Notes: a model not told the origin generated them from the letters alone. Positions 36,401 to 50,500 are shown, counted from the first letter of the stretch. The stretch: 64,000 nt of DNA from Helopsaltes ochotensis (GCA_013400155.1 VXBM01000772.1:1-64000); one strand, 5' to 3'. Translations and numbers: made by a program.

Positions 36401-39400
36401 TGCAGTCCACCTTCCCCAGGACAAGTGAGAAATGAGGCAGTCTTCACAGAGCTTTCTAAGCACATCTCTTGTGTAAGGCAAGAGACGCACAAATCAATGA
36501 AAGAGAAAACTGCATGACAAACCCTGTCTCCTCACCAACCAAGTACATCTTTGGGACTTGTTCAGGGTCTGGGTAGGATGCCCTCATCCTTGGCCACATT
36601 TTTTTGTTCCTGTTTTCCTGGTGTATTCTGCCATTTGTGAGGGTGCTGTTTGGGGCAGACATTTCCCTTTCAGTTTTCACAGTGCCCACTGTCACAGGGC
36701 CATGGGTGATTGATGACCTACTTTTTGTGGTTTGTTCCTTGGCTGCTTCTCTATGGGAGCCTGTGCTGGAAAACACAGATTGTAATGGCCTTGTGCATCA
36801 TTATTTTTTACTGCTTTTATCAGGGCAGAAATCCAGAGTATTTCTGAAGAGTTATGGTGTTGTGCAACCTGAGTTCAGGATGGATGTGAACGGAAAGCTC
36901 CAATGATAAGATCCCAAGAGATGGTTTGGGCAACCAGTCTGGACCTGAAGCCTGGATCACCACATCTGCCCTGCCACTGGCACTTGCACATGCAAATCAA
37001 AGCCAGTGCAGCGGTGTCTACGCAGGCAGCAGCTGCCCTCCAGAAAAACAGGAGAGGAGACATGACAAAACAAGTTAAGTCTTTAGCTACATGTGGGCAA
37101 CAGCATGTGTACAGTTATTATTCTGTTCTGCACTCATGGACAGACAATTTAGCAAATTTTTCAAACTCAAGCAAAAAGGCAGAAACCTCACTGACAGCAG
37201 AATCTGTTGAGAAAGACCACAATCTTTTGTGCTCTTTGCATTGTTTTATTTCCTGCCAATACAATGAAACCTCTCATGTTTCAATCACAGTTTCTTAGCA
37301 CATCCCTGTGGCATTTTTCTGCCTCGCAATATGCTACACAGGGAAATAACAGCTATTCAGGAGAAAAAAAGGGCAAGTGGGCAAAACCCCATCCATATTT
37401 GGCATTCAGGTAGCAGGAGAGATTAAAATACTGGCAAGCATATGATTTGGATGTCATTTCATGAGCATATCCCTGAAATTTGCATTTACCTGATGTTTGG
37501 TTGACTGGCACAACAGACATAATTCAAGAGAGCTGGGAGGCGTGTGGTTCCTATACACGTAAGAAGATTAGGCTGTTAAGCAATATGCACTTATGTGAAG
37601 AGTACCACATACTAATCCCATTCTTGGCTTTGCTGCTTTCAACCACTGCTGGTGGTGTTTGAATATATTTTAAACTGCTTTTCCTAACTCTGTCAAATAT
37701 GTTACAGTGGCCAGAATGGAACTTCGTATTTCAAAGTATTTCAAAGCTGTCACTGCAGGATAGACAATAACCTCTTAGAAATACAGAGTACTTTATATAT
37801 TCAAGCCTCCATTCCTGTGAAGTTTCCCAAGCCAGCAATTTCTTCCTTTCCTTTTATTCCTCTTCTCAGGTCTATGCTTTACACAGCCTCCAACAGTGCT
37901 CTGCAGAGTAATGGTTAAAAAAACAAAACCAGGCAGACAACATGGCAGTCCTGCCTGGCAAGCTTAAGGCTACTGTTAGGTCAACTATTCTGCAGGAATA
38001 TTAATTTCATATTCAATTCAGATTGCTGGCATGCTCCATGAGAAAACAAAGAGCTAACTAGCCAGTAAAATAGTGAAGGTATAAACAGTCTTAGATAAAA
38101 ACCCAAACCAGAACTATTTTAAGGTTACTGGACCTAATGGTAAGGCTGGATTGTTACAGCAGGGATGATAGGACATCCCACTTATGCACACGTGTCTATG
38201 TATTTCTAGAGCATGTAACTGAAATCAAGTGTCCTAAGAGAGCCCTTTCAGTCCTACATGCTTAATTAGTTGTAAAGCACTTCTTTCAATTTGACACACT
38301 TTCAACACATATTTCTTCCGCTGTTGACCCTTCACATTACTCCCACTCTGGATACGCAGCAAGATAAAGTCTCTTATCTCCAGCAGTGTAGTGTGTGGTC
38401 TCAATAACACACTTTGTAAGTATGCTTTTAGACATCCTTTGCAATTCTCTCCCACCGCTCTGCTATTTTTCTCCTGTACTGACTCAGCCCGAATCACTAC
38501 TAAGCTTGCCTGAGTTGCTCCAGCAGGTCACCATAATGCTCTCCTTTTTATCACAGAGAAGTGTGCTGTTCGCTGTGATGTTGCTCTCAGATCAGTCACC
38601 TTGATTTCACATACCAGCACTCAAGAAAAAAGCTCTAGCAAATTCATGTACTATTCTACCAACCTTAGTTAATGCTTTCCTTCAGGATCTTGTGAAAAAA
38701 AACATCCTATAGACGATTTTATGGTAGGTCAAACTGTTTTTTGGTAGCAGTTTTAGGGTACCCTGCCTATTCTTCTACTCAAATCATTCAATTCCCCTGC
38801 GTATTTCTCATATTTCTATCTGAATATTTGCACCTAAAGTGGTCACTGAGTCTATGCTGAGCATCCTCTTTTCAAGAACAGAGACTTGGTCATTGCAGCA
38901 CCTATTTCCATATCAGCATCCACAGTATGAACAACCTCTCCACATTTGTGAACCTAGAGACCATCAGTAAAACATCATGAACCTTGAAAAACCAAACTGG
39001 AAGATGACACTCAACAAAGAATATGCTGTGCTTGCCATATTGGAAGATAAGATTCAGATGACTTATTCCAAATACAGCAAATTCCTCGAAATTTTCAAAA
39101 ACTACAACCTTCCAGCTAAGCTCTAAGACTTCATCTCCATACCTTCTCTTGATTCTTAGAAGCAACATTTAGAATCAAACATGCCAGTTTGCACAGAAAA
39201 TGAATGAGCCGGGGCCCTCTTCTGTTCCGCTGGCACTGCCTGTAGGCTGAGGAATCAAACCCCCAGGAGTCAGGAACAACAAGCCATGTGTTAGGAGTAG
39301 AGATGGTGGCTCGTATTTCACACTTCTTCCTTCCCATCAGTCTTTTTCAGTGAGCTTGGCTAGATGCCTTGGATGCCACTTAACTGCAAGTCGAGATAAA

Positions 39401-39949
39401 TAGCAAGTTTCTTCCAATTCTATTTAGTAAGTACTATGCAATACTATGTATGTAAATAATATTACATCATGTCCCTTCAAATTACCCACAGCCCTTCAGG
39501 GGAAGACAGAAAGTCAAGCATGTCAGTGGGACCAAAAGCAACTATTTTTTTTCTTCCTCTGGAGAAATATTCTTGCTGCTCCTGCAGCTCCATAAGTCTG
39601 TTCTGCAGAGGGATTGAGAGACCTGCTCTGTCTCTCTATCCCTATCTCTGAATAACTTCCTCCCTAGAATGGTAAGGCAGTGTGTTTCTTGGGACAGGCA
39701 ACTAAAATCCCACACACTCCTCCCCAAGGTCTCTCTGGAGCCACCCTGATGCTGGCCCAGAGCTGGCTGGCACAGGGGTGCAGTTACAGGTACAGCCAGT
39801 TCATGGTGTAGCTCTGGTTCTTTCAGTACAACTCCTCCCCAGCCCCCCCAAGTCCTCCGCTACCAGCCTCCTCAGATGTTTGGTCTGGCTTTGACCTCCC
39901 AAGCCATTTACTTGAAGCCCAGTTTCAGACAACCATCTGAATCAGCCCA
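30462..39949 (-). other. NHS intron 1, exon-2-proximal part
   Basis: Non-coding, mostly AT-rich. It shows short local duplications (for example TGTCCTTTGCA twice near 33,490-33,521, and TATTTCAAAG twice near 37,728) and no recognisable exon. The longest open frame (34,535-35,113, minus) has no family resemblance. The canonical donor of intron 1 is not in the window, so this intron exceeds 33.5 kb for the full-length isoform. Confidence 0.8.
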
Positions 39950-40075
39950 CAAATCACAGAACCACGGACAGGAGTGGGCTGTTAAGTGACCTTAGAGATC
40001 ACCTGGTTCCAACTCCCTTCCATGGGCAGGAACACCTTTCATTAGACCAGATTGCTCTGGGGCAAGAGAAGAGTC
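39950..40075 (-). mobile_element. CR1 retroposon 3'-end fragment (reversed)
   Basis: On the plus strand it reads AATCACAGAACCACGGACAG, then GACCTTAGAGATCACCTGGT, then TCCAACTCCCTTCCATGGGC and AGGAACACCT. This is the reverse complement of the CR1 3' end. It is sense with respect to NHS and diverged. Confidence 0.75.
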
Positions 40076-40099
40076 CTTTCCCAGTCCCACTTCTGATGG

Positions 40100-40330
40100 G
40101 ACACTTGTGTTAAACATTACAGCAAACTGGGCTGTAAGAGATCAGAGAAGCACACTGAGAACAAGGCCAGCTGAATTGCAGAGTTTCGTTTATTGAAACA
40201 ATAGGGAACACAGTCCTTTTCTTTTGTAAGGGGAAGGAGAGCTGCCTCAAAATAAGGATTTATGCCCCTTTCACTTCTATACTTTCTCAAGGGAATTGTT
40301 TTTAATGAAAAAATCTGATTAGGATTTAGG
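40100..40330 (-). mobile_element. Possible LTR remnant in NHS intron 1
   Basis: On the minus strand a TATA-like CATAAATC (near 40,258) precedes a poly(A) signal within CAATAAACGAAACTCTGC (AATAAA at 40189-40194), with a U5-like stretch after it. This spacing suits a short-R avian LTR. Ends and target-site duplications were not resolved, so this rests on architecture alone. Confidence 0.35.
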
Positions 40331-43300
40331 CAATCTTAGAATTCTTGTGAGTCCTTTCCACTCTCCCTGTGATGCCAAGCACATGTTCCAGCACCCCTCA
40401 CTGCCAGAGCTCCAGCTCTTCCCCAGGAATTGCAGGCTCTGCCCTCCAGGCCTTTTGGGTTTGAAATTAGTCCTTAATCCATAAAGCATGGATATGTTAC
40501 AATATATGGAATGGCCTGTATTACTTACAGTACTTTCTATACACGGACAAAAAGACTTTCTATACAAAGACACCAAGATACACTGGATTACTTTTTAAAG
40601 AAATCCATCCAGACAACATTTGGAAACTCTGTCAGTGATGTTGTATATCTAGACTGCAGGATGAATAACTTATGTCAAGATAAATTATTTTCCCACTGTT
40701 GTTATTATTCGAATAACATGTTCTCAGCTTACTCACCTTAGGCACTAAAATTTTTTCTGCAGACTTACACTGTTTTTGATACTGTATTTCAAGCCCCCTG
40801 CTTACCTCAAATTGTCCACAAGCCTCAAATGGCAAATGCCAGCTTGCAAAATTAATCAGCAGGTGAGCATTGATAGCTATACCCCCTTGCATGTCCCTGC
40901 AGAGGTGCAAACCTGTAACCATGCCAGCTGGGGTGCCCCTACGGCTCATGCTGACCCACTAACGCCCACTTCGAAGTGAGACATCACAGCTAATGGCAGC
41001 TAGTACACAAAATGCAGCATGAAAACATTGAAGCCAAAATAAATTTTAAAGCATTTACTTCTTTTAAAGTGTCATAGGGCGTTAATAAAGATCATAACAT
41101 AGGCTAAGCTTCATTGTTATGGCTAATATGGCTTTATGAGCCCAAACCATATCCTATTGTTTGTACTCACATTTATACTATTAAGGCACATATTCATGCA
41201 CAAAACCTAATTGAGTTCTGACGGGATTTCTGAAAAGCCACATCTGCTGAAGAGCTTCAGGGTTTGTCAGAGCCTGCAGGGGTGTGGACCACTCTCTGGT
41301 GAGAGCTGTCATCCAGAACATAGCCGCAAACAGCTAATTCTTGCCCATTTGTAACTCCTTTGCCTTTGTGCACACATTGGACCCAGTACAAGGCAGCTTT
41401 CAACACATTGGCTTTAGCACAGCAAATACACAGAGTTGCAAACAATTGCTCCCTTAATGTTCCTACAAAATGATTACCTTTTAAGTGTGGGCAGACATTT
41501 TATTATGACCGTGTACCAAGCCCTGCATACGAAGAAAAAAGCCAGAAGACATGGCTGAAATGGCTACATTTCATTGCATTCGGTCAAAACCAGAGCAGAA
41601 ATGTCAAGTGTCAACACCTACTGGCAACTATCAAATACTATCATACATGGGATGACTGCACTGACAGCAACACTGGGCAGGAAGTCTTCAAACTCTCAGC
41701 TGTAAGCAGTGATGAAAATAAATAAAACTAATCTGCAGGAAATAAGCTTCTTGAAAAAAATCCACAGGAAAAGAAACTAAATTAGGAGATCCTTTCAGGA
41801 AAGGAATAAGGCAAGGAGCAAAAGAAAGCAGGAGAAGGGCATTGGGAGAAGGGAGACTTGTCATTAAAGTTATCATGCAGAAAGTTAAAAGTGGGGCCAC
41901 AGAGTAGCAAACTGTGTTTGACCTTAATGTATCATGTTATCAAGTGGAATGGTAAATCAGGGCAGAGGGCACTCCGGGGACACTCAGATTTATTCACAAT
42001 GAGCAAAGTTGACAATATTTCCAAACATAAAGAAGTAGACAGCGGAAAGTAATCACAAAAGTAACTTTCCTCAGGGGAGATTTGTCTCCCTGGAGAATTT
42101 CTGTAGCTAACAGATAGGCTCCTCACTGATTTGAGTACAAATGAGCCTCAGAGATATCTGAAGAATCCTCTAGCAGCACCTGTCCCCCTCTGCTCACTGT
42201 GAAAGAACCATGAGAAGACTACTGTGAGGAGCTGACGTGTTCTGTCACCACCAGGCACCAAGAGGGGAGGCATCACCTCTGTGGGGTAGCAGGGCTGCCT
42301 ATTTGGAAACAAATATGAGTCTGCAAAGCTATGGATGGGTCCTTACATTTAGTAGCTGAATATATTTAGTGACAAAGTAAAGCTTAAAATTGGGTCACAG
42401 ACAGGCAAACTACCAAGGCATAAGGTGAGTTTTAACACAAAAGGTAAAGCATTGCCTGTGAAACTGAACAAAATATATTCATTTTTATGAAGGAAGGGAT
42501 AAACACACTCATAAACGTGACACCATAGGCTGGGCCAGGTGCGCAATTTTGCTGTCCTTACTTTGTCCTTCCTGAATTATGGATCTGCCTGACTTCTCTG
42601 GACCCTCCAGCTCTTCCAGGACATCAGGTCTGGCCCTAATTACCCCCCTCCTACTTCACTGACTTCTTTTCTCTGCCCCTCTTCTTTCTGTATGGATTTT
42701 CCAGGTGGTGTTAAAAAAGGAGGTGCTGGAAGAGGTGCCAGACTGCTCTAGAGGCTGAGATGCTGTACATGCTGAACAGTGAAAGGCAGACGACACCCAC
42801 GGATACAGCACAGCCCTGATCTGGCAGGATCTGTGGAGGGGGGAGGTGGCAATTGCTCCTCACATCCTTTCCACTCCCGTAGCATCTGCCAGCACAGGCG
42901 GAGGGGGAGCCGCCTCAGCCAACTTGTTTTTTTATAATATGGATCTTGTTCATAAAGTCAGAGACATTTTATATACAAATACAGATCGGTTCCCTGCCAT
43001 CTGCTTATTTCTGTGTAGCATCTAAAGTATCATAAGGGTGTTACAGGGAATATGAAAACAAGGTTTTACCTCTGCTGCTGAGCTTAAAAAAAAGAAAGAA
43101 GGAAAAAAAAAAGGAGGAAATATAGGTGTTGGTATGCAGTGAAAAGCTAAGAACTGAGACAGCATTTTCAATTGTGGTTGCCTGGGCTGCTGTTGTTTGT
43201 GGATGGAGTTTGGCCTGATAGGTGGATATGCTGGCACATCCCTGCTCTGGGCCTGGTGCAAGTTACCTCCTGGCCTTCAAGAGCCATCTCTTGTCCTGCC

Positions 43301-45225
43301 AGGGACTTCCTGGCCTTTTCTTGGTCTTTCTACTTACGTGTCTTAAGAGCAGAAATCACCCTTTTATGCTAAGCATTTGCACATGCAATTACAGGCCTTG
43401 CATTTCATGTGCTAGTCCATGAATACCTCACTAGTGGGTCTCTATACTGTTATACTCCTACAGATAAAAGTAATCCTTATTCCCCACCAGGACATGCTCC
43501 AAACCTTTGCAGATGAGCTGTGGTCTGTACTGCCCAGGCTGCAGTTTTGAACCCACAGAACTAGGGGGTCCTACAGCACAACCAACCTTCACCATTTACA
43601 AGCAACTCCAAAGCACTGCACTGGATAAGAAACAGGTGGTTCATTACTCAGAATTAACCCCTCCTGGTCAGTGTGGAAAAAAGAGCCTGGTCCCACCAGA
43701 GCCTAGACCCACATGGCAAGGGAAGACACAAGAATTCACTGTTCATCTGCCAAAGTCATTATCACTCAAGGATTTTTAACTACTGCATTTAAATACAGCT
43801 AATTCTGATAAATCAAGATTGTTTCTCTCACTTGCCAGTTTGATAATTTCATCTTCATGTTTATTCACATTAGTAAGTATTGATTTCCTCTGGGATGCAG
43901 TACATTTTCTCACTGTAAGTGAGGGTGAGGTATGCTTGGCAAGGTTTTTGTTACAAAGTAATTTCTGAAGTTTGGGTATTGTAATATTTAACATAAGTTT
44001 ACTGCATCCAGAAAAAAAAAAAAAGGATTCTGTGCAAGAGTACAAAATAAAACATACCTAAAAAGTGCAACCACCACTTAGCGAAGAAAATGGCATTAGG
44101 CAAAGATTAATTTGAATGCTTTTCATTTGAGTTATCCTTTATCCCATCTATTAACACCCTGATTCCTTCTGTATTTGTAATATTGCACAACAGCAACACT
44201 TTACAAATAGCATAGTGCTTCTTCACTCTACAAGGGCTAGAGCAACCTCTGCACAACTCTCCCTATTTTTGGCTAACTCTTACACATACTTCTCAGATGG
44301 GAAAGCTACAACAAAAATTCAGCTCATCAGAAGAACGTATCTAAACTTTGAAGGTTCTCATTTAGAGTCATAAATTCTTTTGCAGATACTTCTACAGGAC
44401 AGTGGAATAATTTTCAAGGCTTTAAGAAAGTTCTATCACTACCAAAGATACAGCCACATCCATGATAACTTATGACTAAGGGAAACATTTGCTAAAGGGA
44501 TGGCTCAAAGACACTTCATCTTCCTTCCCCTTGGGTGCCTTCTGTGGACACTCAGTGAGTGTAGGATGATGTTGCTCCAGAAATACTGCACCAAAAGAAA
44601 CTAATGATAACCAAAGTGTCAGACATGCCTCACAGAAATAAGCCTTTTTTCTGTGGGCAAAAACACCTTTCTCACCCCATTAATGAACCACTGAGATAGA
44701 TATGTGCCCAAAGCTGAGCTTATTCATACAATCCCCAGGGCAATTTTTGTATTCAGAAATTCTTTATTTGGAGGGCAGAATGACATTAATTTGTTGCCTA
44801 CCACAGAAAGCACAACTTTGCAACAGCAGTGTCACTGCCTAGTTTGTCTTATTTGTTCATCCCAAAGGAGAAAAATGTCTCTTCCTCCAGACAACTCCAT
44901 ACTCACCCCAGATCTCCTGCTATGAGCTGAAACCCATTGTACTACAGCTCAAAATTTTCCAGCCTTTCAGCTGTCCTCATGCCCAACCATGCTGATGGGG
45001 GCTCAAATAATCAGGTAATTAATCCTCCTTTAACATGAAACCAGGGAGACTTGGGGCTAGCTGTCCATGAGATACATGTCTCAGCAGTACCTAACATTTC
45101 TAGCCAGGTGCCTACATAACACTGGTTTTAAGATTACAGCTGATGATGACCAGAGTTTCATTCTGCATTTTGTACTAGCAATCTTCCACTTGGAGTAGAT
45201 GATCATGGTAGGAGGTGCCTACCAA
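40331..45225 (-). other. NHS intron 1, middle part A
   Basis: AT-rich non-coding DNA. An A/G-rich simple stretch lies at about 43,086-43,118. No exon, RNA gene or clear retroposon was recognised. Short open frames such as 43507-43779 have no recognisable similarity. Confidence 0.7.
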
Positions 45226-45227
45226 TN

Positions 45228-45348
45228 TATTCTATTCTATTCTATTCTATTCTATTCTATTCTATTCTATTCTATTCTATTCTATTCTATTCTATTCTAT
45301 TCTATTCTATTCTATTCTATTCCTATTCCTATTCTGTTCTATTCTACC
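45228..45348. repeat. (TTCTA)n pentanucleotide array, about 19 perfect copies
   Basis: Perfect TTCTA/TATTC units run from 45228 to about 45321, then degenerate (TCCTA, TTCTG variants) to about 45348. The only ambiguous base of the window (N at 45227) sits at its left edge, suggesting an assembly ambiguity or collapsed length. The open frame reading YSILFYSILF through it is a repeat artefact. Confidence 0.95.
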
Positions 45349-46105
45349 CTAAACTATTATTTCTACCAACATGACAAACACTGCTAATTTTATACCTAAG
45401 CTTCAAATTCATAGTATCTCCCATTCTGACCACTCACTGCATGCAGGACCTCTCTATCACTGTGTTGGGAGGTTATGAGCCAATACAAGGCAGTGTATTG
45501 TGAACAGGAGGCAATGACCCTCTGGAAATAATTCACGGTCTAGCTAACTCCAGCTGTGTTATCTGGGGTCATTTCCCCCTTTCAAACTATGCAAGTTCTT
45601 CAGGTTTTAATGCAACAAAATGACTTCTGTCTTTATACAGTACATTATACTGGCAAAGCAGCTGCAGCCATGCTGACAGAACTGGATTTTAGCAGTCAGT
45701 CTACTCTTTGCACCTCCATATTCTTCAACAAGTACATGATGCTGATAAATGGTAGCAATAGCTTTGGCTGGCACTGTTTTACTGGTCAAATATCACACTC
45801 TTTTCAGAGCTTTGTCCCATACCTTTGCACAAGCAGAAATTAATTGTGAAGAAAATCATCTTTGGTATATCTATTCAGACTTGTTAAGTTGAACACAAGC
45901 TTTTAGATTCAGACCATGTGAAAGGAATTTTAAAGTGTGGGGCACTACAGTTTATACTCTTAGCTGCATTGACTGCAGTTTCCTCCCTTTGAGCTTCCCC
46001 ACTTGACCTACTGAGTAAGTCTCTCTTCCCAGGAAGTACAAATTTTCACCCAGGAAAGCTGAAACCCTTTTCATGGGGTCCCAAGCTCTTCAGGGTTGCT
46101 TTTTT

Positions 46106-46260
46106 TGCCAAGTCTTATTCTGATAGAATAAGACCACAGACCACAATTCATAATATAAACGAAGTTTATTGCATCTATTGGAGGTACCACCAACTGTACA
46201 GTGCCTCTGTTTAAACAGCTGCCAGAAGATCAAGGCAGGGCTCTGCCTGACTCCAAAAAA
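46106..46260 (-). mobile_element. Possible LTR remnant with poly(A) signal
   Basis: On the minus strand a poly(A) signal lies in GATGCAATAAACTTCG (AATAAA at 46165-46170), followed by a stretch ending near CTTGGCA at 46106. This is weak evidence: no TATA element or target-site duplication was confirmed. Confidence 0.3.
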
Positions 46261-47303
46261 GTTTCCAATAATCCCATGGAGACTTCACTGTGATGCTGGC
46301 ACCAGAAACAACCTGGGATTCATAGGCTGACTAGGTCAATGTAATCACTTTCCTCCAGAGAGGATGAGAGCCTGCAAAAAGGTCAACCCTGGGCAAGAGA
46401 ACTGGTTTGGAAAACAAGCAAGGCTTACTGAAAGGATCAGGGCAGAGAAGATGGATTCCGAAAAGTTGCCAGTAAGGGTAGGTGTTGTGAAGAGTCACCA
46501 TAGAAAACGCAGAGGAAAAACTGCATGAATTGTAGAAAGTAGAAACCCAGTGTAAATTCAGAGCATGGGACTAGAGTAAACCAGACTGACACATCAGCCA
46601 GCCTTTGAATAGGCTAAACACTTTCTGCTACATTTATGCAGTTGTGTATGAATAGACACCTGGCACTGGCAAGGCAGAAAGGGGCAGTCATATTTTGAGA
46701 CAGAACAACTCAAGACAAAAGATTTTATTAAATTTGGGAGAACCCCTTTGCTCTCAGGTATTTGCTGGACTTCTCTAACATTGAAAGACTGAAAAATTAT
46801 GAAAGGCAGGTTTAGGATGTAAGACAGGACAGTCCCAAGAAGAACCAGTACTGAGCCTTCAATACATGCTAGAACTGGAGATCTTGAGGCATATTTCCAG
46901 GATGAACACCTTTTCCCCATGCACTACTAGACCCAGGCTGGTGATATCGATCCAGTGACTGAGCCTCTGCTCTGGCAAGTCTTGACGCTTACAGAAAATC
47001 ACAGTATTTGGACTGGACTATAATGTTGGAGTTTTGGAGTTGTCTAAGATTGGCATCACATGTCCATGCACATAATGGAAGGAAAAAGAAAGCACATTAA
47101 TGTTTGTGCAGGTTGAATTTGAGACTACCATTTAAGCACTGCACACCTTGTGTTTAAAAGGCTATTCAAGGTATTACAGTCATTTTTCTCATATTACAAC
47201 TACAGCATCTCCAATGTACTCTGCCTTCCCAAAATGCTCATTAACCCAGGCTCCTGAATCACACCTGCTATTCCTGCCATTCAAACTGACCTAGTGTGTG
47301 GAC
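46261..47303 (-). other. NHS intron 1, between LTR-like remnants
   Basis: Non-coding sequence with no clear feature. A possible trace of a reversed CR1 tail (ATCACAGTATTTGGACTGG near 46,999-47,017) is too diverged to call. Confidence 0.5.
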
Positions 47304-47520
47304 TGTTCAGCACAGCAAGAACCACACAGGACACTCGATGAGGAGAAGGACCCAAAAGAGGGCCTTTGTTTATTCTTTCTTTCTTAAATAGACCTCAGGT
47401 TCATGCCAGGGATTGGATGAGAAGGTGGACACCTCTCCTCTCCACTGGCCTAGCTGACGGTCAATCAGTACAATTTGCATCTAAAGGCATGTGATATTTA
47501 CTAATCTATTCCCCAAACAA
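47304..47520 (-). mobile_element. Solo-LTR-like element with overlapping TATA and poly(A) signals
   Basis: On the minus strand TATTTAAG (plus 47383-47390) is followed by AATAAAC (47368-47374) only about 8 nt later. A U5-like stretch then ends in CA near 47304. A TATTTAAG box just upstream of AATAAAC is the layout of avian alpharetrovirus-like and related class II LTRs (family knowledge). No internal retroviral sequence flanks it, so it is probably a solo LTR. The outer limits are approximate and I found no convincing target-site duplication. Confidence 0.5.
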
Positions 47521-50500
47521 ACCCTATCTTACAGATAACACCAGCGTGAGAAAGGCAAAGCACTACCTAAACATTGAGGATTCTGACTCCATTCTAACAG
47601 CTAAGAAACACATCAGAAAGGCTGCAAAAATCAGGGCAACACTAGTGCAAGTCAAGTCCCTTTGTTACAGATCATGAAAAACACCTTGAGAATAAAATTC
47701 AGTCACCAAAAACCTGGGAGGAATTGAGTTCAGCAGAAATTCAGTTCATATCACCAAACCTTGGTTTTCCACATTGTTATATAACACCCTCACTGTTTCA
47801 CAGTTAATTGAAAAAGCTGTGAAGTCATAGAACTGTTCTGATCTGTAGTAAAAATACAACCATGAGCTACAATTAAGTTCCTAAACTACTGATGGACAGG
47901 TTATAATAATTATTGCAGGCTCACCTCAGCATTTGGAGTTAAGACATTGAAAGTAAAAGGGCTTTGGTAGGGTGGAGCTGAGATGGGGTGTGGAACAAAC
48001 TAAGTGCAAGGGAAAATTGATCCTTCCCTCAGCAGCCTCCCTTACCATGCCTGCATTTGAAGCAGGCAGTCTGGAGCGGGGTTGTAGCAAGGTGATGACA
48101 CAAACCCCACACTGTCCTCGCTGCTGGCCAGCTGCACAGCAGAAACCCTGGGATACAGGTGTGGGATATCAGCTGGCTCACACTGCAGGGTGCCAGGAGC
48201 ACAGCAGGTGAAGCCGTCCAAGGTCTGTGAGTGCTACCATAGCACAGGCAGTGAATAATACCGTGTCAGCAGGCCACATTATTGAATAGCAATAACTTTC
48301 CATAATAACTAATTAATGTCACATACAGACCAGACACTTAGAGAAAACTGCCATAGCTCTTCCTTCATCAAACTGCAGCACTAAAGTTGAGCTTTACTCA
48401 TCTGCTGGATTGGTAGAAGAAGGTACCTGCATGAGAGCCAGAACCTTCCCTCTGGCAGCTGTGGGCTCAATCAAGCTGTTTGGCACCTCCCCCAGCTCTA
48501 TGGTGCCATTACTTCTGCAGCCTGGACAGCAAACTCTAATGTATTTGGTTATCCCCCACCTGTCCCTGACGTCCTCCAGCTCTCATCCACCTCAGTGACA
48601 ACCCAGCCAAGCAAAAGGAGGCTCCCAGCAGCCCCCATCTTGGGCAGGGCTCACACCTCCCAGGAAAGCACTGCCTGGACCCACACAGGTTCCTTGGCAA
48701 TCCTGAGACCCTAGGGAACCTCAGGAAAAGTTTATTTTGGCAGGCTCAGCAGTGTGGGCATGGTCAGCACTCTATCCCCTCATTAATCCTGTGTACCAAC
48801 AGGGGGACACATCTGTGACACTCCCTGTCGAGCATGTTGCCTTTTCATTCATAAAAGTCAGCCTTGTATTTTTAATCACTTTGCCAGATAATAGCAAAGA
48901 AACAAGTACTTGATTGTCTGTGTTATCAGACACTATTGGAAAAGTCTAGATAAGGATGCTGAACAACCTTGTCTTATTAGAATTCCACATGCAAACGCTT
49001 CCCTGTAATCCAGAGTCATCTGTATCCCGGCAACCCTTTAAATTTCATTCTCACTGAATTGCCAGATCTTTATCAAAATATAATTACAGTCTTAATTTGG
49101 ATGATAAATTTTGATTGCTTGTGCTGTGCCAAAAAAAGCCAAAAAGCTGTCAGGTACACAAAAAATGAGGTGCAACTATGAGATGTGAATCTGCATATTC
49201 TGACATTGGTGCATCACCTTTCTTATCAAAAGTTTGCCTCTGATAGCAAGCAATGAGGTTATGTAGGAGTAAATAGTCAGGAACATGAAAAAACAGTATT
49301 CTGGTGCCATCAAATGAAATTTGCACTACAAACAGGGAAGAATTTGAAATCTGCAGTTGCATATGAAGATTATCACTATTATGAAAATTATATACTATTA
49401 TCATTACGAGGTAAATGATGTGCAGCACTGTTGTGCAAAGCTGAAGAAAACACCAGTCCTTCCTGAAACAAGAAGAGACTGTGCAGAACTCACCTTTTCT
49501 CCCACTGCCTTACCCCTCCCCTTCAATTACTGACAGAAAACAGCACAGTGCTTTACAGTTATATCCAGATTACGTGGATAGTTACAAAGATTTTTCCAAA
49601 ACAAGGAGCATAAAAAAAAAGCATCCCAGAGGAATATAACCACTGCCTATTCAACCAAGAGAGCTGAAGGAGAGGAGATAGCCCTGCTAGCAAGCCATGG
49701 AGGTTAGTTACCTAGTTTCTGACTTATCAAAGCACCACAGTCCAAACCCACTTCAGTTTTACATTGTTTAAATGCCAGGGAAAGATAATTACTCAGATGA
49801 CAATGGCATAAATGCAATTAGATGTTTGACCTTAGTGTTTCTTGGTCACATGCACAGAGCTGAACCCAATTGCTAAATTCGGGGCTGGGAAATTCTTCTT
49901 TTCCTTCTTTTCCACAAACACACTCACACTGAATTATTTGCACTTTTTCTGCATCCCTGAGAAGGGGCCTTTCCTAGGACAGATGTGATTCCACCCCTTT
50001 AAAATTATTTCCTTGCTTCCTGTGGGGGCTTTGGATACCCAGCCTTGGTCCTCTTCGTTATCTGCTTCTCTAACTTTGATCACCATTGCATGCACCATGA
50101 AATACCTCTCTGACAAACCTGTTAGCTTGAATTCATTCTCCTGGAGGGTATGTTGTCCTCCTCTGTGAAGGCCATACAAGATGAGAACAACTGGAACAGT
50201 AAGTAAACTCCACCACATAAGCCCGCAGAAGGGTTACGGTGTAGACTGAAAGTTATGCTGGGTCACAGTTATAGTATGAAAAATGTACTGTTCCCTTGTG
50301 AGTGGTCAGCTACATCACTCAGGTGAGGTCTGTTTCCCTAATGCTCCACAGCCCCAGCACTCTCCAAGAGACCACTCCAAACCAAATGTGTTTTTTTCCA
50401 GATCCTGATGTAAGCAAACACAGTTGCCAACTAACGGTAAAATTCAAAGCTCACTGAAGTCCAGAAAGATACTGCAACCTTTGCAGTCACGTCTGTGCCC

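Noticed and set aside
45199..45387. Open frame of repeated YSILF units
   Set aside because: Artefact of the TTCTA pentanucleotide repeat.
48700..48840. Possible LTR around a minus-strand AATAAAC near 48,730
   Set aside because: No TATA element at a suitable distance and no terminal TG/CA structure could be made out.
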